Shown in pieces: positions 20,238-29,732 of a DNA stretch of 64,000 nt. Every line of letters starts with the position of its first letter. Positions within the stretch are counted from its first letter, which is position 1. The stretch is from positions 1-64,000 of the forward strand of contig CAMIYB010000001.1 in assembly GCA_946402945.1 (NCBI GenBank). The letters are read 5' to 3'. The position numbers and the translations under genes were made by a program. The notes below the pieces were generated by a model. It worked only from the letters and a program-made list of their open reading frames with translations, had not been told where the DNA came from and made no database searches. The stretch comes from an uncultured Bacteroidales bacterium. Lineage in GTDB: Bacteria; Bacteroidota; Bacteroidia; Bacteroidales; UBA932.

Positions 20238-22454
20238 GTGAACAAGAAGACTCTGGCCCTGTTGTTGTCGGCGCTTGCCGGACTGGTGATCCTGGTGGTC
20301 ATCGGGGTCGTCTTGTTGTTCCGGGACGACAGCCCCCGTCCCCGCCACGGCGACCTTCCGGCCCCGGACGAGGCCACGCGGGCCGAAGCCTATGCCAAGG
20401 CGGCGGTCCAGGCCGTTCCGCTGCTGTCGGCCGTGCCTTCCGATGCCGCCATGCTGGCGACTTTCGGCAGTTTCCGCGACGGCCTCGCGGCCATGACGGA
20501 TACGGTCCACGTGCTGCCGGCCCTGCTGGGCGGCGGTGCCCGCAGGGGCTTCCCGGCTTTCCTTCGTCGGGCCGCTGCGGTGGATCTGGGTGCCCTGCGG
20601 CATGCCTCTTCCATCGTCTCCCTCCATTACAGCGGCGACTGGGTGCCCCTCCTGCTGGTGGAAGCCGGCACAGTCCCCGCCGACACTTCGGAAGCCGTTC
20701 TGAGACTCCTGGCGGCCGCCGATTCCACCCGGCTCTCCGCGCGTCTGGTGGATGGTTCCGCCTTCCCGGAGTCGCGTCTGCGCAAATCCCTCCTGCTGGT
20801 GGTATCGCCCTCGGAGGCGCTTGTCACCGCGTCGGTCCGTCATCTGGAAAGCGGGGCGAGCATCCTCGACAGCCGCTGTTTCCCGGCGGCGGCCTCCCAT
20901 CTGAGCGGGGCCGACGGCCTGTATTTCTCGCACGCCTATGCCGAGAAACTGTTCCCGGCCTATTTCCAGCGGCCCTTCGCCCGATACGGCTCCTTCTTCG
21001 GGAAATATGCCGAGTGGACCGCTTTCCAAATCAAAGATCTTTCGCCCCGTGAATGCCGCCTGACGGGTCTGTCGGCCCGCTCCAAGTCCGATCCGGCCTA
21101 TGTGGCCAATTTCCTGGGCCGTACGCCGGGCGGCGATATCCGCTGCGCGGAAGTACTTCCGGCCGCCACGCTGCTGGCCGTTTCCGTCTCGACGGAACGT
21201 CTGCCGGAATACCTGGAGGCCTACCGCCGCTTCCTTGACGCCGACCGCAAACTCGCCGCTTACCGCAAGGCGGTGACCACGCCGACGGATTCGGTGCTGA
21301 CGACCCCGGAGAAATGGGCTCTTCAGTGGGACATCAAAGAAGTGGTCCGCGCCAGCGTGGCCACACCTGCGGGGCTCCGCCCGCTGTTGCTGCTGCGTCC
21401 CGGCAAATCGGTGAGCAGGATCTCCGAGCCGGAATCCTGTCCCTTCGCCTCTTACGCCGGCCTGGTGTTCGGGCCGCTCTTCGATATGCCGCAGCCCGCG
21501 TCTTACGTCAGCCGAGGAGGCTGGGTGCTGATCGGCGGAAGCGAGGTGCTTGCAGAGGGACCCGTGCTGAAATCCGTAGCCGACTTCGCTCCCTCCAAGG
21601 GGACGCAACTGGCGCTATGGTATTGTCCCACAGCCGCTCCCGCTTCAGCTGCCGAGGTCTTCCGCTCGCCGCTGCTCGAGGCCGTCCGCGACCTGGGCAA
21701 GGGTGCCGCCATGGTCCCGATGACCCTGACCCTCAAGGGCGGGGAGGCGGAACTTGTGGCGCGGCGGATGCAGGCGTTGCCGCAGGATGCGCCCGCCGCC
21801 CTCGCCGATACCTCCGTCGCGGTGCCCGCCGGACCCTTCCCGGTCAAGAATTCCGGGACCGGCAAGACCAACAGTTTCTCGCAGGCCCCCAACGGCTCGC
21901 TGACGCTCAAGGACGAGCAGGGGAAAGGCCTCTGGGCCGTACCCTTCTCCGGACGCCTCTGCGGCCGCGTCCAGACCATCGACTACTACGCCAACGGCAA
22001 ACTGCAATTCCTTTTTGCCGCCGGCAGCAAACTATACCTGATAGACCGTCTCGGCCGTTTCGTGAATCCTTTCCCGGTGGATCTGGGCAAGGCCGTCCGG
22101 CTGGGACCCGACGTGTACGACTTTACCGGAGCGCATGGCTACACCGCCATGGTCCTCCATGCGGACAACACCATCGGCATGTACGACCTCCACGGCCGGC
22201 AGCCGAAAGACTGGAAGGGGATCGCCCCGCAGGAGCCCGTCAAGGCCCTGCCGGAACTCCTCAAGGTCGGTGAAAAACGCTACTGGGCCGTCCGGACCTC
22301 CGTCCAGACCCTGATTTACGGCTTCTGGGGCGGAGAGCCGCTCGGCAAGGCCGGTGGCGACAGGCGCATCGCCCCCGACAGCGGCTTCACCGTCAAGGGC
22401 GGTGACCTGCAGGCGACCTGCCTGGACGGCCGGACACGGAGCGTAAAACTGTAA
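20238..22454 (+). CDS. Hypothetical membrane-anchored protein (738 aa)
   Basis: GTG start; N-terminal TM LALLLSALAGLVILVVIGVVLLF; no family recognised with confidence (possibly DUF3352-like). Confidence 0.7.
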   Translation: MNKKTLALLLSALAGLVILVVIGVVLLFRDDSPRPRHGDLPAPDEATRAEAYAKAAVQAVPLLSAVPSDAAMLATFGSFRDGLAAMTDTVHVLPALLGGGARRGFPAFLRRAAAVDLGALRHASSIVSLHYSGDWVPLLLVEAGTVPADTSEAVLRLLAAADSTRLSARLVDGSAFPESRLRKSLLLVVSPSEALVTASVRHLESGASILDSRCFPAAASHLSGADGLYFSHAYAEKLFPAYFQRPFARYGSFFGKYAEWTAFQIKDLSPRECRLTGLSARSKSDPAYVANFLGRTPGGDIRCAEVLPAATLLAVSVSTERLPEYLEAYRRFLDADRKLAAYRKAVTTPTDSVLTTPEKWALQWDIKEVVRASVATPAGLRPLLLLRPGKSVSRISEPESCPFASYAGLVFGPLFDMPQPASYVSRGGWVLIGGSEVLAEGPVLKSVADFAPSKGTQLALWYCPTAAPASAAEVFRSPLLEAVRDLGKGAAMVPMTLTLKGGEAELVARRMQALPQDAPAALADTSVAVPAGPFPVKNSGTGKTNSFSQAPNGSLTLKDEQGKGLWAVPFSGRLCGRVQTIDYYANGKLQFLFAAGSKLYLIDRLGRFVNPFPVDLGKAVRLGPDVYDFTGAHGYTAMVLHADNTIGMYDLHGRQPKDWKGIAPQEPVKALPELLKVGEKRYWAVRTSVQTLIYGFWGGEPLGKAGGDRRIAPDSGFTVKGGDLQATCLDGRTRSVKL

Positions 22455-22478
22455 AAGTGTAAACCAAACCTATACCGT

Positions 22479-24125
22479 ATGAGTTCTTTCAACAAAGCGC
22501 TGGAAACCAGTTTCCGACTCCACTGGAACCGTCCCGCCCTGAGCAATTACCAGGGTGCGACGCTCTATTACCGGGACGTGGCCCGGCGCATCGCCAAACT
22601 CCAGATTGCCTTTGAGCAATGCGGACTTGTACGAGGCGACAAAGTGGCCATCTGCTCCCGCAACCAGGCCAATTGGGGCGTCAGTTTCCTGGCGGCCCTG
22701 ACCTATGGCGCCGTTCCCGTTCCCATCCTGCATGAATTCAAACCCGGCAATATCCACTACCTGGTCAACCATTCCGACGCCCGTGTCCTTTTTGTGGACG
22801 ACGTCATCTGGGAGGGCCTGAATGCCGAGGAAATGCCGTCCCTGGCCGTGGTGGTCCAGATCAACACCTTCAAGTTCCTCCACACCCAGGACCATGATCT
22901 GCAGAAGGTGCGGGACCAGGTGAACGCGGAGTTCGCCCGCCGCTATCCGGACGATTTCGACATCCGGCACCTGGATTATTACGTCGATACCCCGGACGAA
23001 CTGGCGGTCATCAATTATACTTCCGGGACCTCCGGTTTCTCCAAGGGCGTGATGATTCCCTACCGTGCCCTGGCCTCCAACGTCGCCTTTGCCCACTGGG
23101 CCGAGCCCCACATGAACAGCCAGTCCAAGATGGTGGCCATGCTGCCTTCCGCCCACATGTACGGCATGATGTTCGAGTTCCTCTTCGAGATGACCATCGG
23201 CGCCCATGTCCATTTCCTGACCCGTGTGCCGAGCCCGAAAATCATCATGCAGGCCTTCTCCGAGATCCATCCCGACGTCATCATCGCGGTCCCCCTGATC
23301 ATCGAAAAGATCTACAAGTCCAAACTCAAGCCGGTGATCGACAAGAACAAACTGTTCTTCAAGATTCCCATCGTGGACAAGATGATCCAGCGGCGGATCC
23401 TCGCCGAACTCAAGACCTCTTTCGGCGGTAATTTCGAGGAGGTGATCCTCGGCGGAGCCGCGTTCAACCCCGAGGTGGAGGACTTCTTCCACAAGATCGG
23501 CTTCCCCTTCACGGTCGGCTTCGGCATGACCGAGTGCGCCCCCATCATTACCTATGCCCACTGGAACGAAACCCGTCTGGGCTCCTGCGGAAAGGCGGCG
23601 CCCCGGATGGAGGTCCGCATCGATTCTTCCGACCCGCAGAACATCCCCGGCGAGGTCCTCGTCCGTGGCGACAATGTCTTCCTCGGCTACTACAAGAACG
23701 AGGAAGCCACCCGGGACGTCTTCACGCCGGACGGCTGGTTCAAGACCGGCGACATGGGTGTGCTGGATGCCGACGGCTTCCTGTACCTGCGGGGCCGCAG
23801 CAAATGCATGATCCTCGGGCCTTCCGGCCAGAACATCTATCCGGAGGAACTGGAGGCCGTCATCAACAACGTGACCTACGTGGTGGATTCCCTCGTCATC
23901 GAGGATGACGGCGGCCTGACGGCCCTGATCTACCCGGACTACCACCAAGCGGAACTGGACGGCCTGACCCGTGCGGAGTTGGAGCAGCGCCTGACGGATA
24001 ACCTCCCGGAAATCAATAAAGAAATCCCTAATTACGCGAAGATCAAGAAGATAGAGTTCCTTCCGGAGGACTTCGAGCGTACGCCGAAGCGCTCCATCAA
24101 ACGCTATCTCTACCAGCGCAACTAA
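22479..24125 (+). CDS. AMP-dependent acyl-CoA synthetase/ligase
   Basis: NYTSGTSGFSKGVMIPYRAL, GFGMTECAPIITYA, DGWFKTGDMGVLDADGFLYLRGRSKCMI. Confidence 0.92.
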   Translation: MSSFNKALETSFRLHWNRPALSNYQGATLYYRDVARRIAKLQIAFEQCGLVRGDKVAICSRNQANWGVSFLAALTYGAVPVPILHEFKPGNIHYLVNHSDARVLFVDDVIWEGLNAEEMPSLAVVVQINTFKFLHTQDHDLQKVRDQVNAEFARRYPDDFDIRHLDYYVDTPDELAVINYTSGTSGFSKGVMIPYRALASNVAFAHWAEPHMNSQSKMVAMLPSAHMYGMMFEFLFEMTIGAHVHFLTRVPSPKIIMQAFSEIHPDVIIAVPLIIEKIYKSKLKPVIDKNKLFFKIPIVDKMIQRRILAELKTSFGGNFEEVILGGAAFNPEVEDFFHKIGFPFTVGFGMTECAPIITYAHWNETRLGSCGKAAPRMEVRIDSSDPQNIPGEVLVRGDNVFLGYYKNEEATRDVFTPDGWFKTGDMGVLDADGFLYLRGRSKCMILGPSGQNIYPEELEAVINNVTYVVDSLVIEDDGGLTALIYPDYHQAELDGLTRAELEQRLTDNLPEINKEIPNYAKIKKIEFLPEDFERTPKRSIKRYLYQRN

Positions 24126-24134
24126 ACCCTTCCC

Positions 24135-24539
24135 ATGGATAAATTCGACCCTCGTTACATTGAAATGGCGGCCATCTGGGCCAAGAATTCCTATTGCAAG
24201 CGCCGGCAGGTCGGCGCCCTCATCGTCAAGGACAGGATGATCATTTCCGACGGCTACAACGGAACGCCCTCCGGTTTTGAGAACGTCTGCGAAGACGAGA
24301 ACGGGGTGACCAAGCCCTATGTGCTCCATGCCGAGGCCAATGCCATTTCCAAGGTGGCCAAATCGGGCAACAGCAGCGCCGGGGCGACCCTGTATGTGAC
24401 GGCGTCCCCCTGCCTGGAATGCTCCAAACTGATCATCCAGTCCGGCATCCGCCGCGTGGTCTATCGCGACGAGTACCGCCTGACGGACGGGATCGACCTG
24501 CTGCGCCGGGCGGGCGTGGAAGTGGAAAAGGTGGATTGA
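24135..24539 (+). CDS. dCMP/cytidine deaminase family protein
   Basis: HAEANAISKVAKSGNSSAGATLYVTASPCLECSKLIIQSGIRRVVY zinc motif. Confidence 0.92.
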   Translation: MDKFDPRYIEMAAIWAKNSYCKRRQVGALIVKDRMIISDGYNGTPSGFENVCEDENGVTKPYVLHAEANAISKVAKSGNSSAGATLYVTASPCLECSKLIIQSGIRRVVYRDEYRLTDGIDLLRRAGVEVEKVD

Positions 24540-24542
24540 GCC

Positions 24543-26132
24543 ATGAAGAAAGACTATACGGTACTTTGGACGGCACTCCTGGGGGTTCTCCTGGGAGTGC
24601 TGCTCGCCTTGACGGTGACCCGGATGTCGGAGAACCGCCGCCTGCGGGCCGGCTACCAGGACTGGAACAAACTCAACCTCATCCTCCGGCAGGTCCAGGA
24701 CAATTATGTGGATACGGTGGATATCAAGAAGGTCACCGACGCGGCTGTCGTGGCCGCTCTCGGACAACTGGATCCGCACTCGGTGTACCTGCCGCCTGTG
24801 GAACTGGAGAGTTCGGAGGAAGACCTGGCCGGCAATTTCGAAGGCGTCGGCATCCAGTTCAACGTCCCCAATGACACGGCCATCGTGCTGGAGGTGATCC
24901 CGGGCGGGCCGTCCGAGAAGGCGGGACTGCTCCAGGGCGACCGCCTGCTGCGGGTGGACGACAAGGTCATCGCCGGCGTGAAATTCCCCCAGGACAGCAT
25001 GGTACGCAGGATGCGGGGGCCGGCAGGGACGAAGGTGACCCTGACGGTCAGCCGCCAGGGCGAGGAGATCGCCTTCGACATTACGCGCGGCAAGATTCCG
25101 GTCCATTGCGTGGACGCCGCCTTCATGGTGGATGACACCACCGGCTACCTCCGCCTGTCGAAATTCTCCCGGAATACCTACAGGGAGTGCGCGGAGGCAT
25201 CCCTCAAACTTCTGGAGCAGGGGATGACACGGCTTCTCCTGGACCTGCGCGACAATTCCGGAGGATATTTCGACCAGGCCATCTCCCTGGCCAACCTCTT
25301 CCTCGAAAAGGATGCCGGCATCGTCTATCTGGAAGGGCTCCATCGTCCCCGTAACGACTACAAGGCCAATGGGAAAGGCATCCTGAAGGACGTCTCCCTG
25401 ACCGTCCTGATCAACGAAAACTCCGCCTCCTCGAGCGAAATCCTGGCCGGGGCCATCCAGGACAATGACCGTGGCCTGGTCGTCGGCCGGCGTTCCTATG
25501 GGAAAGGCCTGGTGCAGGAACCGGTCTATTTTACCGACGGATCGGCCATCCGCATCACCGTCGCCCGTTTCCATACGCCTTCCGGCCGTTGCATCCAGAA
25601 GCCGTACTCTGATGATTATCAATACGATATCTATAAGCGCTACCGCGACGGGGAAATGTTCGATTCCGACAGCATCCGGATTGACAGTTCGGCGGTGTTC
25701 CGCACGGTCCGCGGCCGCACGGTCTATGGCGGGGGCGGCATCGTCCCGGATGTCTTCGTGCCCGTGGACACGACGCGCGCCACGCCCTATTGGATCGCCT
25801 GCAACCGGAAGGCCACGCAGATGCGTTTCGCCTCGGAGATGTTCGACCGCTACCGCGGCCGCCTGTCGCAGATCGAGACCTTCCCGCAACTGGAGGCTTT
25901 CCTGGACGGGATTGACATCCCCGGGCAGTTCCAGCGCTTCGCCGCGGCGCGGGACGGGATTTCCCCGGCCCCGGGCGAATGGGCGCAGACCGAGCCCTAC
26001 CTGCTGCCGCAGTTGCGGGCCCTGGTCGGCCGCTATTCCCGTCTGGGGGAGAACGCTTTCTACAAATTATATCTGCCGGTGGACGATGTGGTGGCCGCCG
26101 CGCTTTCCGCTCCGGGGGCTGTCCTGCCGTAA
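24543..26132 (+). CDS. S41 family C-terminal processing peptidase
   Basis: PDZ segment PGGPSEKAGLLQGDRLLRVDDKVIAG; DLRDNSGGYFDQAISLANLFL; INENSASSSEILAGAIQDNDRGLVVGRRSYGKGLVQ. Confidence 0.93.
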   Translation: MKKDYTVLWTALLGVLLGVLLALTVTRMSENRRLRAGYQDWNKLNLILRQVQDNYVDTVDIKKVTDAAVVAALGQLDPHSVYLPPVELESSEEDLAGNFEGVGIQFNVPNDTAIVLEVIPGGPSEKAGLLQGDRLLRVDDKVIAGVKFPQDSMVRRMRGPAGTKVTLTVSRQGEEIAFDITRGKIPVHCVDAAFMVDDTTGYLRLSKFSRNTYRECAEASLKLLEQGMTRLLLDLRDNSGGYFDQAISLANLFLEKDAGIVYLEGLHRPRNDYKANGKGILKDVSLTVLINENSASSSEILAGAIQDNDRGLVVGRRSYGKGLVQEPVYFTDGSAIRITVARFHTPSGRCIQKPYSDDYQYDIYKRYRDGEMFDSDSIRIDSSAVFRTVRGRTVYGGGGIVPDVFVPVDTTRATPYWIACNRKATQMRFASEMFDRYRGRLSQIETFPQLEAFLDGIDIPGQFQRFAAARDGISPAPGEWAQTEPYLLPQLRALVGRYSRLGENAFYKLYLPVDDVVAAALSAPGAVLP

Positions 26133-26134
26133 AT

Positions 26135-26181
26135 TCAGTAGAAATCCTTATTTCCGTGTGCAACAATTATTCGTAAATTTG
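26135..26181 (+). promoter_or_regulatory. Promoter with upstream TCAGTAGAAATCCTTAT motif (lipoprotein gene)
   Basis: Motif begins at 26135; TAAATTTG -7 at 26174-26181; 39-nt spacing. Confidence 0.6.
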
Positions 26182-26214
26182 CATCTATACAAAGTATATA
26201 TAATTCTGTCATTT

Positions 26215-27699
26215 ATGAAGAGACTTTCTTTTGGAACTGTCTTACTGGCAGTTTTGCTTGTGGGGACGATGGCTTCCTGCAAGAAAGAAGAAGCGGGGCT
26301 TCCCACGATGCCTTCCTATGAAAAGATTACGGAAGAGCCAGGACCTGAGCATGTTACCGTAGAGCCCGGCGAAAATGAGGCCTATCTGGACGATGTTTTG
26401 AGCGAGGTGATTTCTCTCGTGGACATGAACCTGATTGCGGACTGTATCGGTCCGCTCCAGACACTTTCCTCCCTCTGGGACGGGCCGGTGGATGCTTCTG
26501 CACTCTTTTCCCGCCTGGAGGATGCACTCCGTCCCGATGAAGAAGTACAGGAAGGAGGCGTTGAAGAAATAGGGAAAGGAGGAGAACCGGAACCGGAGCC
26601 TGTCACGGAAACAACTACTGTAACGGTGGAGACAAAGGTAAAGACGGTTGCCGTGCTGGATCTCCTGTCCGGCGATTATGTCATGGAAGAGATTCCGCAG
26701 GAAGCCGTCTCTGACGAAGAGGGTGACGGTCCCTCCGAAGAGTTGCATTCCGCTCCCCGCCGTCGGAAAATTGAAAAGACGCACCGGCTCGTCCGCAGGG
26801 GCGACTTGCCGGGTGCGATCCGCATCACCATGCAGGACGAATCGCAGCGGACGGTCTGCGCCGTCGTCAAATTCAGCGGCGCCTTGAGCGAAACGGTTGT
26901 GGACGGGTCCCTTTCCCTGATTCTTCCGACCCATCTCGAATTGTTCCTTCTGCGGGATGGCGTCCAACTGCTTTCCGCGCAATTGGACCTGGCTGATGTC
27001 CCGGAGTCCAAGTCCGTGCTTGTCAGCAAGCATGTGACGGTGACGGGGCGTGCCCTCGCCGGCAGTACGATGGCGGAACTCACGTCGCTGGATCTCGAAT
27101 TCAGAATCGAACGCTACCTGGGCAAGTCGGGTGATGAAGAGAGATTCTCCCCAGCCCTGGTAAAACTCTCGAATCTGGATCTGGCCGTTTATGGCGAGGG
27201 CCTGTATGTCGCCGGCGTCAAGGGGAATGTGACCATTACCGACGAAGTGGCGGAAACCATTAAGGATAAAATAGATGATGTGGATGTCGTGCGTGAAAAA
27301 CGCGAGTTTTTCGTGAGCACGGACCTGATGATAGACCTGCGTCACAAACTGCTCTGCACCGTCGTTCTCGACCGCATGCATGATATTCCCCTGACGTATG
27401 AGCAGAAAAAGATCCGTTTCAATGTAGAGGCCTATGCCAACCAGATGAACAAGATGATGAATGTCAACTTGTACTACGGATCGGCTGTCCAGGAAGAAGC
27501 GGATGCCTATCTGCGATTTTGGGTGATGCCTCAGGACGAGAACGGTGTATTTGATACGGCTCTGAATATCCATTATGCCACGGACTCCGACGGGTATTTT
27601 CTTGACAAAAAGTATTTCACCATCGAGAATTTCCCCAAGACCTACGAGCAGGTGATTCCGATCCCTATTCTGTTCCAGATGTTATTCAGCAAAAAATAG
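26215..27699 (+). CDS. Lipoprotein of unknown function (paralogue A)
   Basis: MKRLSFGTVLLAVLLVGTMASCKKEEAGLP lipobox; ORF-track entry at 25465 includes unrelated upstream sequence. Confidence 0.8.
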   Translation: MKRLSFGTVLLAVLLVGTMASCKKEEAGLPTMPSYEKITEEPGPEHVTVEPGENEAYLDDVLSEVISLVDMNLIADCIGPLQTLSSLWDGPVDASALFSRLEDALRPDEEVQEGGVEEIGKGGEPEPEPVTETTTVTVETKVKTVAVLDLLSGDYVMEEIPQEAVSDEEGDGPSEELHSAPRRRKIEKTHRLVRRGDLPGAIRITMQDESQRTVCAVVKFSGALSETVVDGSLSLILPTHLELFLLRDGVQLLSAQLDLADVPESKSVLVSKHVTVTGRALAGSTMAELTSLDLEFRIERYLGKSGDEERFSPALVKLSNLDLAVYGEGLYVAGVKGNVTITDEVAETIKDKIDDVDVVREKREFFVSTDLMIDLRHKLLCTVVLDRMHDIPLTYEQKKIRFNVEAYANQMNKMMNVNLYYGSAVQEEADAYLRFWVMPQDENGVFDTALNIHYATDSDGYFLDKKYFTIENFPKTYEQVIPIPILFQMLFSKK

Positions 27700-27723
27700 G
27701 AGATCCTTTAATTGGTTTTGATT

Positions 27724-28983
27724 ATGAAAACAATGAAATATATGGCGGTCCTTGCCGCCGCGGCAACATTGCTGCTGACCGCATCCTGTAAGAAGGAAAC
27801 GCCCTCCGAACTTCCTGCCGGAAAGACGGATACCGAATACATCGACGATGTCCTGAGTACGGCCATCAGCAAGGTGAATATCTCCGATTTCACCCCGCTG
27901 CTGAATTGCTATACCGACCTGATCAGCCCCGTTATGAACGATCAGTATACCCTGGGGGCGCAGAAATGGATCTCGGACCTGCTGAAGGAAATCGCCGATG
28001 ACAAGACGACGGAGTTTTCTGCAAGCCGCTTCTCCAAGGTGCTTCGTTTCGAAGACCGCGACTCCTATGCGGAGGATTCCGAAACAGACAACACGCTCGA
28101 AGTGATTTTTGAAAGAGGGAAGGACAAGGCTGTCTTTACGCTCCAGTGGGGCGAGGAGACCTTCGATGCGACCGTTACCATCAACAAGTCCAGGGCTTTG
28201 GGTTTGGCCGATAAGGTAATGGAAACGAAAGCCGGAGACGAGGATACGGACAAGGAAGAGGCCGATCCGAATTTCAAACAGGTGACCTTCAAGTTCCCCA
28301 AGCAGTTCACGCTGCAGAGCGACTATAACGGAACTCCGCTGATCGCCGGCACCTTGAATATCAATCCGTCCCAGGCCATGATGATTGGCCGGAATGGCCC
28401 GCTGTCTGATTTCCATGCCGTGATTGACCTGGTGCTCAGCGCCTTTGACTATCAGTTGAAAGGATCCGGTGTCCAGATCAACTTTGGCGCCAACCCCGTT
28501 TCCGCTGCCATCTCCGGCAATGTGATTCTGGATGCCAATGGGGAGCAGATCGTAAATGCCGACCTCAATTACAGCATAACGGATCTGGAAGATTCCGAAC
28601 TGATGAAATTCCGTGCCAGTGGCAATGTCCTCGGCAAACTGGCAATGTCAGTCGACGTTCCCAACACGGAGGCCGTCCAGGAAACCTCCAGTAATATAAA
28701 AACGGCGGAAGATGTCGTCAAGGCCAACGGTCTTTTCACGATCGACCTGTTCTACGGCGGCGCGGCCCGTGCCCATGATCTGCGGAACGCGGAGATTCTG
28801 TATGCATTTGACAAGGAACGCAATGATTTCGGTATGACGATGGCGTTCAGGAGCAAGGGCTTCGCACCGGAGAGTGTCGATTTCTTTGAGACGCACAACA
28901 TGCACGCCAACTTCCCGAAGACCACCGCGCAGGCGATGGGCAAGTTCTCCTGGGTGATGTTGAAACTCACTGGCGGGAAGTGA
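27724..28983 (+). CDS. Lipoprotein of unknown function (paralogue B)
   Basis: MKTMKYMAVLAAAATLLLTASCKKETPSELP lipobox; shares DDVLS, LFYGGA and NFPKT..Q blocks with upstream gene. Confidence 0.8.
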   Translation: MKTMKYMAVLAAAATLLLTASCKKETPSELPAGKTDTEYIDDVLSTAISKVNISDFTPLLNCYTDLISPVMNDQYTLGAQKWISDLLKEIADDKTTEFSASRFSKVLRFEDRDSYAEDSETDNTLEVIFERGKDKAVFTLQWGEETFDATVTINKSRALGLADKVMETKAGDEDTDKEEADPNFKQVTFKFPKQFTLQSDYNGTPLIAGTLNINPSQAMMIGRNGPLSDFHAVIDLVLSAFDYQLKGSGVQINFGANPVSAAISGNVILDANGEQIVNADLNYSITDLEDSELMKFRASGNVLGKLAMSVDVPNTEAVQETSSNIKTAEDVVKANGLFTIDLFYGGAARAHDLRNAEILYAFDKERNDFGMTMAFRSKGFAPESVDFFETHNMHANFPKTTAQAMGKFSWVMLKLTGGK

Positions 28984-28996
28984 TAATCCCCTGGCG

Positions 28997-29725
28997 CTAT
29001 CTCTGCGCAATGAACTGATACACAATGTCGCCGGCCTGACGGGCCGGCGCTTTTGCATCTACGGAGAACTTGCTCATCCGGGCGGCCCGGACGGCGAAAT
29101 CGCAGAGGCAGCGGTCGGAGGAAGAAACTTCCTCCTGAACCTTGGCGTGAATGACGTTGCCGGCGTTATCGACCAGGATGAGGACGGTCACCATGCCGCC
29201 GCCGTAGCAGCGGTAGGCCGGAATGGGCAGGCGGCTGGCCTTGCGTCCGTCCAGAGAGTAGGAGACGACGGAGGGGCCTGAATATTCCCTCCGGGGCGTG
29301 TTGTCCTGTTCCTGCGGTTTGCCGACGTTGGCGTAGTCCGCATCCGGCTCGTCCGGGACGACGCCGTCCTTGAGTTCCTGCGCCAGGCGACGGGCGTCTT
29401 CGTAGAGTTTGTCGGCGTCGGTGCCGCGGTCGTCCTTGAGGGTGCCGCGGTCCACGGCCACGTTGCGGAAATGGACCCCGGACGTTCCCTTGATCAGTTC
29501 GTCGATCCGGCGGCTGATGTTTTCGTCGAAGGCTTCCTGCTCGGCCTGGCGCTGCTCGGCCAGACGCTGCTGTTCCGCCTCTTCTTCGCGGCTGAAATCG
29601 AGCAGAAAACTCTGCTCCTGTTTCCACATGGCCCCGATCTGCGAAAGGAGCAGAATGATAATCACCGTCAAATGGACAATGACGGTGACATACAATCCTG
29701 CCTTGTCTTCCTTGCGAAGGGCCAT
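28997..29725 (-). CDS. TonB-like energy transducer
   Basis: MALRKEDKAGLYVTVIVHLTVIIILLLSQIG TM anchor; C-terminal PIPAYRCYGGGMVTVLILVDNAGNVIHAKVQ. Confidence 0.65.
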   Translation of the reverse strand: MALRKEDKAGLYVTVIVHLTVIIILLLSQIGAMWKQEQSFLLDFSREEEAEQQRLAEQRQAEQEAFDENISRRIDELIKGTSGVHFRNVAVDRGTLKDDRGTDADKLYEDARRLAQELKDGVVPDEPDADYANVGKPQEQDNTPRREYSGPSVVSYSLDGRKASRLPIPAYRCYGGGMVTVLILVDNAGNVIHAKVQEEVSSSDRCLCDFAVRAARMSKFSVDAKAPARQAGDIVYQFIAQR

Positions 29726-29732
29726 GGCGGGT

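Noticed and set aside
22470-25889. 1139-aa minus-strand ORF
   Set aside because: Antisense across an acyl-CoA ligase, a deaminase and an S41 peptidase; artefact of codon bias.
25465-27699. 744-aa version of lipoprotein A
   Set aside because: N-terminal part is an alternate frame of the S41 peptidase gene; real start at 26215 with lipobox.
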